Assembly: GCF_009755275.1 (NCBI RefSeq) | Contig: NZ_WQLA01000005.1 | Coordinates: 1-64,000, forward strand | Direction of reading: 5' to 3' | From: Mucilaginibacter aquatilis | GTDB taxonomy: Bacteria > Bacteroidota > Bacteroidia > Sphingobacteriales > Sphingobacteriaceae | DNA: 64,000 nucleotides | Shown: positions 55,686-62,448 of the stretch, in pieces | How positions within the stretch are numbered: position 1 is the stretch's first letter | Layout: every line of letters starts with the position of its first letter | Translations under genes and position numbers: made by a program | Notes under the pieces: generated by a model | Told to the model about the DNA's origin: nothing | Databases searched by the model: none | The model's input: the letters and a program-made list of their open reading frames with translations, nothing else

Positions 55686-56543
55686 ATGCGAGATAACAAT
55701 GCAGGTAAAGCTATTCCAATCAATGAGCTTCAGGTGCCAGAGGTTCTCTATAAGTACAGAGAATTTAAAAATGAATATCATGTAAAATCGATAACTAAAT
55801 GTCAAGTTTACCTCCCCTCGGCGAATGAGTTTAATGACCCATTCGATTCAAAAATTCCTTTTAGATACAATCCGGAGGAGCTTACTAAAGAAAATATTTA
55901 TCTTAAAAGCTTGGAGGTTGCAAAAAATGCGCAGGCAGGCTTAGAGGAGGAGGAATATCAGCAGATGGCTTATCGTGCGGAAAGTGAAGGTCTCCTTTTT
56001 GATTCGTATCATTTAGATGAATTTGATAAAAACACTTTCAATCGACTTTGTAAAGACTATGCTGTTTTTTGTTTGACTCCTGATTGTCTAAACCTGTTAA
56101 TGTGGTCATATTATGCCGATTCACACAGAGGCTTTAGTATCGGTTATGATGCTAAGTTTTTGGTTAAATGTGGCTACTTTTCAATTGGTGGCAAAATAAT
56201 GTACACTGACCAATTTCCTAAGATGCCATTATTTTTATCAGAAAATGACTACCCCATGCTGAATATTTTATTCACAAAATGGAATAAGTGGGAACATGAA
56301 AATGAGTACAGATTAATACATCGATTAGGCACTGGAAAAATAAAAGATTTGCCAAGTGAAGCAATTAAAGAAATTGTATTAGGCTGCCAAATAAGCAATG
56401 AGAAAAAAATTGAATATGTTATGATGATTAAGGAAGTATTACCTAAAGTTGATATATACGAGATTAAAATGAGAAAGGATGGCTTCGGATTAACAAAGGA
56501 ACCAATAGTTAATCAACGGTTACTGCTATTTGATAAAGTTTAA
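55686..56543 (+). CDS. DUF2971 domain protein
   Basis: A 285-aa protein with the features of DUF2971: an opening VLYKYREFKNE, ANEFNDPFDSKIPF near residue 48, then LCKDYAVFCLTPDCLNLLMW and YYADSHRGFSIGYD. The family is found in defence islands and mobile elements; its activity is not established. Its stop lies 8 bp from the convergent resolvase gene. Confidence 0.75.
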   Translation: MRDNNAGKAIPINELQVPEVLYKYREFKNEYHVKSITKCQVYLPSANEFNDPFDSKIPFRYNPEELTKENIYLKSLEVAKNAQAGLEEEEYQQMAYRAESEGLLFDSYHLDEFDKNTFNRLCKDYAVFCLTPDCLNLLMWSYYADSHRGFSIGYDAKFLVKCGYFSIGGKIMYTDQFPKMPLFLSENDYPMLNILFTKWNKWEHENEYRLIHRLGTGKIKDLPSEAIKEIVLGCQISNEKKIEYVMMIKEVLPKVDIYEIKMRKDGFGLTKEPIVNQRLLLFDKV

Positions 56544-56551
56544 TTCTTACA

Positions 56552-57157
56552 TTAAGCTTTTAACTCTAATATTTTTTTTATTTTAATAACTGTTTTAGTT
56601 GAAACGTCATTTATTTTACCAATCTCTCGTATAGTCAAGCCCTTTTTTAAGCTTTTAATTACTGCTTGCGAAGTTGGTTTGTTCATAAATTCTTTCTCAG
56701 ATTCCTTAGCACCTTGTGGTCTACCGAGTTTACCACCTTTTTGTAAGTAAACCATCCTCCCTACCATTGTACGCTCTTTGATATTTTCAAGCTCCATTTG
56801 ATATAAAGATGCCATAATAGAACTTATCATACTCCAAATGGGGTTTTTAATACCATTCGGTCTCGATTGTATGGCAATGTTTCGAACAATGACGTTAACG
56901 TTTTTATTGTCAAGCCACTCCAAAGTATTTATAACATCTCCGGTGTTTCGTCCTAATCTACTAAACTCTTCTACAATAATCTCAGTAACCAGTCCTTCAT
57001 TTACTAAGTTCATTAGCTGTTTACCCTTAGGTCTTTCTTGAAAAGGTAAATTACCAGAGACTTTGTCAAGTAATACTAAATCGTACTTCTCATTATCAAC
57101 TAAAAACCTGTTACCCGTTTGATTAAGAGTAGATACCCTGTTATATTTAACTTTCAT
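56552..57157 (-). CDS. Small serine recombinase (resolvase/invertase family)
   Basis: A 201-aa serine recombinase. The catalytic Ser is Ser9 (YNRVST), with EEFSRLGRN near residues 63-71 and the E-helix LENIKERTMVGR. A C-terminal helix-turn-helix (LTIREIGKINDVSTKTVIK) matches the Hin/Tn3-type DNA-binding domain. It may resolve multimers or invert a segment. No invertible inverted-repeat pair was found nearby. It is convergent with the DUF2971 gene and divergent from the ABC-3C operon. Confidence 0.88.
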   Translation of the reverse strand: MKVKYNRVSTLNQTGNRFLVDNEKYDLVLLDKVSGNLPFQERPKGKQLMNLVNEGLVTEIIVEEFSRLGRNTGDVINTLEWLDNKNVNVIVRNIAIQSRPNGIKNPIWSMISSIMASLYQMELENIKERTMVGRMVYLQKGGKLGRPQGAKESEKEFMNKPTSQAVIKSLKKGLTIREIGKINDVSTKTVIKIKKILELKA

Positions 57158-57308
57158 TGTTATATTTTAAATCACACAATAAAAGTACAACATTTTTTAG
57201 TTCAATCAAAGTAATATAGCCTTGACTTCTAAAAATTATGTTGTAATTTAACTTATAACTATTTGTACTACATCTAATGATTAATGTATATTGTAAAAAA
57301 CCTAAAAA

Positions 57309-57509
57309 ATGAACTGGACAGCATTAAGCAGTATCGTCGCTTCACTATCATTGATTTTAAATTTAATTCAAGCATTCCGAAATAAATCCCTGAAAAAGGA
57401 AGTAGGAGACTTAAAGCAAAAAATTAGTGGAAGCTATAATAGAACACAAACCAATCATGGCTCTGGAGGCCAATATATGGCCGATAGAGATATAAATTTA
57501 GGAAAATGA
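57309..57509 (+). CDS. 66-aa single-pass membrane peptide with C-terminal RDIN motif (putative effector)
   Basis: The protein has one transmembrane segment (residues 3-23), a basic and Lys-rich helix (24-40), and a Gly-rich C-terminal segment at 49-64 with pattern N-x-G-x-G-x-QY-x-A-x-RDIN-L. The next gene's product has the same pattern at its N-terminus. Its TGA overlaps the next ATG (ATGA, 57506-57509), so they are translationally coupled. I infer a membrane-acting effector recruited by the shared motif. No homologue was recognised. Confidence 0.65.
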   Translation: MNWTALSSIVASLSLILNLIQAFRNKSLKKEVGDLKQKISGSYNRTQTNHGSGGQYMADRDINLGK

Positions 57510-58078
57510 TTGAACAGGCCAACAACGGTGCCGGAAATCAGTACGCAGCACTTAGAGATATTAATATTGTTGAACAATCCGCAAAGATTACGAGCAACTT
57601 TTCCGAGATTATTAATATATTGGGTGAACAGTTGGGGGTAAATGATTCAGCTGATTCCCTACCATCAAGTCCTTTTTCACCGGAAGATAAAATTTCCTAT
57701 AACAACGTAACCACTTATAAGGAAATTATAGATGAGTTTAAAGTATTTGTGGGAAAGCTATCAATGATTTATAATGAATATGATAAGCAAGGTTTAAATA
57801 CGACGGCCAATACCCTTCTGAATATTAAATTGACGTATCTAAAAATCAAGTCAAAATTATTGAAGGAGAATCCTTCTAAGAACGCAATAGATGTTATTAG
57901 AGAAAATGCTGATGGCATATTTTTAGAAGTTGAAAACCAGCTTTTTAATGAAATAAAAAATAGTTCAAATATTACAGCAAGCCGGGACGTGATTAACATA
58001 TCTTTGCAAGTAATTATGATTGATGCCTTTATGCGCTGTAAAATACTTGAAGAACCAATCAAACATGTTGCTTCCTAA
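57506..58078 (+). CDS. ABC-3C system CTD protein with N-terminal RDIN motif
   Basis: A 190-aa protein. Residues 6-21 carry the N-x-G-x-G-x-QY-x-A-x-RDIN-I motif shared with the preceding membrane peptide (10 of 16 positions identical). From about residue 50 on it matches the C-terminal domain of ABC three-component systems: ISYNNVTTYKEIIDEFKVF, LNIKLTYLKIKSKL and IMIDAFMRCKILEEP at the end. In most ABC-3C systems the effector domain is fused before this CTD; here the only N-terminal extra is the motif, so the effector seems to be the separate membrane peptide. Confidence 0.65.
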   Translation: MIEQANNGAGNQYAALRDINIVEQSAKITSNFSEIINILGEQLGVNDSADSLPSSPFSPEDKISYNNVTTYKEIIDEFKVFVGKLSMIYNEYDKQGLNTTANTLLNIKLTYLKIKSKLLKENPSKNAIDVIRENADGIFLEVENQLFNEIKNSSNITASRDVINISLQVIMIDAFMRCKILEEPIKHVAS

Positions 58079-58298
58079 AGACACAAATCCTATTAATAGT
58101 ATATATTTTAATGGGGGAAACATTTTAAACACACTCATTTCAATAAGAGGGAAGAGGATTGACTTCTTTAAATTGTACGAGAAAGTAAAGTCATCTAATG
58201 AGATTTCCTTACAAACCTATATCTTAACCTTGGATTGGCTTTATCTGTTAGGGTCGATTAAGCTTGATGATAACGGAAAAATAGTTAAATGTTTTTAA
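58065..58298 (+). CDS. ABC-3C system middle component (MC6-like)
   Basis: The frame is open from 58020, but ATG 58065 (MLLPKDTNPINSIYFNGGN) is the family-like start and overlaps the upstream gene by 14 bp. The 77-aa protein continues FFKLYEKVKSSNEISLQTYI, then LTLDWLYLLGSIKLDDNGK, as in the small middle component of ABC-3C systems, a winged-helix-like adaptor between ATPase and effector. Its stop overlaps the ATPase start by 10 bp. Confidence 0.65.
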   Translation: MLLPKDTNPINSIYFNGGNILNTLISIRGKRIDFFKLYEKVKSSNEISLQTYILTLDWLYLLGSIKLDDNGKIVKCF

Positions 58299-59983
58299 AG
58301 TCGTTAACAATTCAGAATGAATCCGTCACTGTTCGTGACATTAGATTCCATAAAGGTTTAAATTTAATAATTGATGAAACCGATACAGATACTCCACAAA
58401 GTTCTGGCAATAATGTAGGTAAAACAACAGTATTGAAACTCATAGATTTTTGTCTGGGTGGTAATGGGGTCAATGTTTACAAAAAAGACATGGAGTTTAA
58501 AGATAAATCCTATGTCGACGTTGAAAATTTTTTAAAGCATAATAACATAATAATAACTCTTGTTCTAAAGCAAGATTTAGATGTTGAAGGAAGTCCTGAA
58601 ATTGTAATAAGGAAAAACTTTTTAAATCGCAGTCAAAAAATTCAAGAAATTAATGGTGAATATTTTAATGATAAAGCCTTTGATATTAGGTTAAAGCAGT
58701 TAATTTTTCATTCTACAGGGCACAAGCCTACTTTTCGGCAAATTATTGCCAAAAATATAAGATATGAGAAGAATCGGTTAGACAACACATTAAAGGTACT
58801 CTTTCACACAACTACGTTTGAAGAATATGAAGCCTTGTATTTTTTTTGGTTAGGTATTGATACAGATACCGCAAGTAAAAAACAAAAGCTACACTTACAA
58901 AAATCCACAGAGGAGACTATAATAAAACGTTTAAGACGGGATACATCACTTTCTGAAATTAAGCAAGCCCTATCTGTTATTGATAGAGATATTGAAGACT
59001 TAGATAAGCTGAAAAAACGGTTTAATATTAATGATGATTATGAAGTTGATTTAGATAAGTTAAATATAGCTAAGTCAAATATCAACAGGTTATCAAGTCA
59101 AATAAGCAGATTAAATCTTCGTAAGAACATAATTCTTGAAGCCAAGTCTGAATTGGAAAAGGAATACGCAAACATTGACATTAATCAGTTAAAAGAAATT
59201 TATAATTCGGCTTCCGGGTTTTTACCGGAGATGCACAAAAAGTTTGAAGAGATGCTTTCATTTCACAATCAAATGCTGAAAGAAAAAATCAAATTTGTTA
59301 GCACCGAAATTCCATCACTTGAATTAGAGATTGAAAACTCCAATTCATTAATGCAAAGCGAAATAAAAAATGAAACTTTTTTAGCTGACAAATTGAACAA
59401 GTCTAACGCCTTAAAAGAGTTAGAAACAATAATAGGTCAACTAAACAAAAAATACGAGCAAAAGGGCAAATATGAAGAACAACTTCGACAATGGTCTGCT
59501 TCTACTGAAAAATTAGAATCCATTGAAAAGGAGCTAAAAGAGATTAATGACGGGATAACATCTCAGGATAAAGATTTAGAGAATAAAATTGAAGGCTTTA
59601 ACAAATTCTTCTCAAAAATATCACAAAAGTTATACGGCGAGCAATTCATTTTAAGTCATGATAAGACGGAAAGAGCGTATGTTTTAAAGATTGGAGCTAT
59701 TGGCGGTGTGGGTACTGGTAAGAAGAAAGGGCAAATCGCAGCATTCGATATTGCTTATGTTCAGTTTTGTGACGAAAATGATATACCATGCTTACATTTT
59801 ATATTACACGACCAAATTGAAACTATACATGATAATCAATTATCATTAATTTCAAACGTTGTGAATAATGTTAATGTTCAATTTGTAGTTCCTGTTTTAA
59901 GAGATAAGCTTCCTCCTGAAATGAACATCGAAACATTTAAAATTATCGCATTATCTCAGGAGGAGAAGTTATTTAAAGTTTAA
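58289..59983 (+). CDS. ABC-3C system ATPase (DUF2326-type, SMC/Rad50-like)
   Basis: A 564-aa ABC ATPase. Walker A is SSGNNVGKTT (GK at 44-45), and LIDFCLGG follows. A long coiled coil fills about residues 200-440. The C-terminal half-site is DUF2326-like: AIGGVGTGKKKGQIAAFDIA, YVQFCDENDIPCLHFILHD and VVPVLRDKLPPE. Such ATPases sense a DNA or phage signal in ABC-3C systems. Four genes (57309-59983) overlap in series, a single transcription unit. Confidence 0.8.
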   Translation: MFLKSLTIQNESVTVRDIRFHKGLNLIIDETDTDTPQSSGNNVGKTTVLKLIDFCLGGNGVNVYKKDMEFKDKSYVDVENFLKHNNIIITLVLKQDLDVEGSPEIVIRKNFLNRSQKIQEINGEYFNDKAFDIRLKQLIFHSTGHKPTFRQIIAKNIRYEKNRLDNTLKVLFHTTTFEEYEALYFFWLGIDTDTASKKQKLHLQKSTEETIIKRLRRDTSLSEIKQALSVIDRDIEDLDKLKKRFNINDDYEVDLDKLNIAKSNINRLSSQISRLNLRKNIILEAKSELEKEYANIDINQLKEIYNSASGFLPEMHKKFEEMLSFHNQMLKEKIKFVSTEIPSLELEIENSNSLMQSEIKNETFLADKLNKSNALKELETIIGQLNKKYEQKGKYEEQLRQWSASTEKLESIEKELKEINDGITSQDKDLENKIEGFNKFFSKISQKLYGEQFILSHDKTERAYVLKIGAIGGVGTGKKKGQIAAFDIAYVQFCDENDIPCLHFILHDQIETIHDNQLSLISNVVNNVNVQFVVPVLRDKLPPEMNIETFKIIALSQEEKLFKV

Positions 59984-60078
59984 GGAGTTTTGCTTTAAAC
60001 CTTATAATTATAGCAATCGAAACTGTTTTATATGTGTATTTCTTCTTGCAACAATGTATACACTCAATGTGAAACAAA

Positions 60079-60807
60079 ATGCCCCCCATGTTTGATAGGG
60101 TAAGCGATGTGGCCTTGGTTGGCGGGGGCGGGCATCCGCAACCCGGCGAAATATCGCTTGCGCATAATGGTGTGCTGTTTTTAGATGAGTTGCCGGAGTT
60201 TAAACGCACGGTGCTAGAGGTGATGCGCCAGCCGTTAGAAGAACGCCGTGTAACCATATCCCGCGCAAAATTTACGGTTGATTACCCGGCCAGCTTTATG
60301 TTGGTTGCCAGTATGAATCCTTGCCCCTGCGGTTACTACAACCATCCCGAAAAGGAATGCGTATGCCCGCCGGGAGTGGTTCAAAAATACCTGAGCAAAG
60401 TATCAGGTCCGCTGTTAGATCGTATTGATTTGCATGTGGAGGTTACTCCTGTAAACTTTAATGAATTAGCGTCTGACAGGCTCGCCGAAAAAAGCGAAAT
60501 CATTCGCGAGCGGGTAATTAAAGCACGCGATATACAGATTGAGCGCTTTGGTAACAAACCCGATTTGCATTGCAATGCTCAAATGACACCACAAATGGTA
60601 CGCGACATATGCAAGGTAAATGAGGCGGGGCAAAACCTGCTTAAAAAGGCCATGGAAAAGCTAGGCCTATCGGCCCGTGCCTACGACCGTATACTTAAAG
60701 TTGCCCGTACCATTGCCGATTTAGCCGGAAGCGAAAACATTAATATGGAACACCTGGCCGAGGCCATTCACTTCCGTAGTCTTGACCGCGAAGGTTGGGC
60801 CGGATAA
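60079..60807 (+). pseudogene. comM: comM/yifB 3' part
   Basis: The native sequence starts with codon GAT at 60106 ([20 protein letters not shown]), preceded by 9 element-derived codons from an ATG at 60079. The fragment keeps Walker B (LFLDELPEF), the sensor [16 protein letters not shown] zinc-like motif and the C-terminal helical lid ([20 protein letters not shown]), 233 native residues. With Walker A on the other fragment, neither half can form an active helicase alone. The element could restore the gene by precise excision. Confidence 0.92.
60090..60108. other. attR junction of the integrative element
   Basis: GTTTG (60090-60094) is followed by 11 bp, then GA (60106-60107), then native comM DNA (TGTGGCC). 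With attL this rebuilds attP as GTTTG-N11-GA-N11-CAAAC, exactly symmetric about the GA core. Confidence 0.75.
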
Positions 60808-60825
60808 TACAATAACCACAATTTT

Positions 60826-61290
60826 ATGCGCAATACAAACACACCAACATCATTTAAGGCACTGCAAATTATAACATATGCGTTATGCATTGGTGTCGTT
60901 ATGTTTTTAGGGGTAGCTTTCATGCTTAAACACGAGGAATTGGTATTATGGCCTGTTAAAGGTCAGGATACCTTGTTAAACATCATTGCTTTGGTTATGG
61001 CAGTTGCGTCGGTTTTACTAAGCAATGTTTTGTTTCAAAGCCTGCTATCAAAGATAGATACAAGTTTACCGATAAGTAAAAAGCTTCCGCACTATGTTAC
61101 GGCTTATATAGTGCGTTTTGCATTAACGGAGGGCATGGGCTTATTTAACGTGGTTGTATTCCTATTGTCAGGTTGTTTAATAAACGCTATGATGGCTGTA
61201 GCAATTATTTTGTTGATGCTGGCCGTTAAACCCAACCGTGAAAAAACAATTGACGACCTTAAAGTGTATTATCCTGATACGCTTGATTAA
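60826..61290 (+). CDS. Hypothetical inner membrane protein
   Basis: A 154-aa protein with four hydrophobic segments: residues about 13-30, 45-67, 90-110 and 115-137. A Lys/Pro-rich cytoplasmic tail follows. I do not recognise a family. It lies 18 bp after comM and 27 bp before the heme oxygenase gene, so these genes may form a unit. Confidence 0.55.
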   Translation: MRNTNTPTSFKALQIITYALCIGVVMFLGVAFMLKHEELVLWPVKGQDTLLNIIALVMAVASVLLSNVLFQSLLSKIDTSLPISKKLPHYVTAYIVRFALTEGMGLFNVVVFLLSGCLINAMMAVAIILLMLAVKPNREKTIDDLKVYYPDTLD

Positions 61291-61317
61291 ACGTGTTGAA
61301 ACATCTACCTTGCGCTA

Positions 61318-61896
61318 ATGCTATCAGAAAAACTTAAAACAGAAACGCTATCTAATCATCAGCAGCTCGAAAAAAAATTAGTGGCACAAATGAAAGCCAT
61401 TCGATCAGAGTCTGATTACGCCGCACTGCTACAACTATTTTATACCTATTTTGGTGCACTTGAAAAACGCATTGATCAATACATTACTCCAGCAATTTTA
61501 GCCGACTATGCCGACCGCAGAAAAACAGAGGCCCTGGCGAAAGACATCAGTGATTTAGGTGCCGAACCATCATCACTGGCTCCTGAAACCGCACTTCCAC
61601 CCATCAACAATCAACTTGAAGCTTATGGTGCTCTTTACGTAATTGAAGGCTCAACGCTTGGCGGAAAAATTATAAGCAAAATGATGGCACAACAATTGGC
61701 ATTAGAGAACAACAAAGGCTTGTCTTTCTTTACCGGATATGCTGACAAGTCAAATGAAATGTGGGACAAATTCAAAGAATCATTGAATTTACAGCCCAAA
61801 AGCAGCGTTGAGGAGCAAACTGTTATCGATTCGGCTAATGAAACTTTCTTAAAGTTTAAACAGTGGTTTGACCATAATCAAGCGCAACTGTCCTAA
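61318..61896 (+). CDS. Biliverdin-producing heme oxygenase
   Basis: A 192-aa bacterial heme oxygenase, which opens heme to biliverdin, CO and iron. The probable proximal heme ligand is His14 in LKTETLSNHQQLEKKL. The distal helix segment is GALYVIEGSTLGGKIISK. Such enzymes often serve a bacteriophytochrome; none is in the window, but a lone receiver-domain protein follows 85 bp downstream. Iron capture from heme is the other possible role. Confidence 0.82.
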   Translation: MLSEKLKTETLSNHQQLEKKLVAQMKAIRSESDYAALLQLFYTYFGALEKRIDQYITPAILADYADRRKTEALAKDISDLGAEPSSLAPETALPPINNQLEAYGALYVIEGSTLGGKIISKMMAQQLALENNKGLSFFTGYADKSNEMWDKFKESLNLQPKSSVEEQTVIDSANETFLKFKQWFDHNQAQLS

Positions 61897-61954
61897 AATA
61901 AACACGTAGCCGGCAGGCTAACTTATTTATAAATAGTAAAATAAAAATATATCG

Positions 61955-61962
61955 TAAGTTTG
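61955..61962 (+). promoter_or_regulatory. TAnnTTTG -7 box of the receiver-domain gene
   Basis: TAAGTTTG lies 19 nt before the ATG at 61982. No TTG is visible at -33. Confidence 0.4.
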
Positions 61963-61981
61963 TATACTCACTACTTCATCT

Positions 61982-62362
61982 ATGAATAACAGTACTAACC
62001 GTAAAATTGTCATTTTTGATGACGATGAAGATATTCTTTCTATTTGCGCTTACATTTTAGAAGAGCAAGGCTGGGAAGTTCACACCTACACTGATTGTAA
62101 TAACATCACTGAAAAAGTTACGGCAGTTATGCCCGATGTAATTTTGATGGATAACTGGATACCTGAAGCCGGTGGTATTGTAGCAACACAAACGCTTAAA
62201 ACCAACGATGAGCTGAAAAATATCCCTGTTGTATATTTTTCGGCCAATAGCGATATACAGTTACTTGCCAGCCATGCCGGTGCAGAAACCTATCTTGCTA
62301 AACCTTTTGATTTAGATGAACTAGAAAAAACTATAAGCAACGTTTTACAAAAGGCTTCTTAA
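61982..62362 (+). CDS. Single-domain response regulator (receiver only)
   Basis: A 126-aa CheY-like receiver with an acidic pocket Asp13-Asp14-Asp15, phosphoacceptor Asp57 (ILMDNWIP), Ser87 (YFSAN) and Lys107 (LAKPF). No output domain is present, so it must act through protein partners, such as a histidine kinase in a phosphorelay. It has its own promoter box and a strong terminator. Confidence 0.88.
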   Translation: MNNSTNRKIVIFDDDEDILSICAYILEEQGWEVHTYTDCNNITEKVTAVMPDVILMDNWIPEAGGIVATQTLKTNDELKNIPVVYFSANSDIQLLASHAGAETYLAKPFDLDELEKTISNVLQKAS

Positions 62363-62385
62363 TTATATTTGCACTTAATAACTAT

Positions 62386-62427
62386 AAAAAGAAAACGCCC
62401 GTTAGCAATAACGGGCGTTTTCTTTTT
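62386..62427. terminator. Bidirectional terminator after the receiver gene
   Basis: AAAAAGAAAACGCCCGTTA (62386-62404) pairs with TAACGGGCGTTTTCTTTTT (62409-62427), loop GCAA. A perfect 19-bp stem with A- and T-rich ends serves both convergent genes. Confidence 0.9.
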
Positions 62428-62448
62428 ACTATAGAGAGCGACTAACAG

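Larger units (their letters stand above)
50280..60107. mobile_element. 9.8-kb integrative element with large serine recombinase, inserted in comM
   Basis: The element separates the two halves of comM at a Ser-Asp codon pair. It is 9,826 bp between the two GA cores and clearly AT-rich compared with the flanks. It carries integration (large serine recombinase, plus a small resolvase), a primase-like protein, a XRE regulator and defence-type cargo, an ABC-3C operon. It has no relaxase, conjugation gene or phage structural gene, so it is not self-transmissible by any known mechanism I can see. ComM insertion is also known for AbaR islands of Acinetobacter. Confidence 0.9.

Noticed and set aside
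57950-58000. Third RDIN-like echo (SRDVINIS) inside the CTD protein
   Set aside because: It lacks the Gly/Gln part of the motif and sits inside the CTD, so it is likely chance.
59973-60257. 94-aa minus-strand frame across attR
   Set aside because: It is antisense to comM and not in the frame of the recombinase extension.
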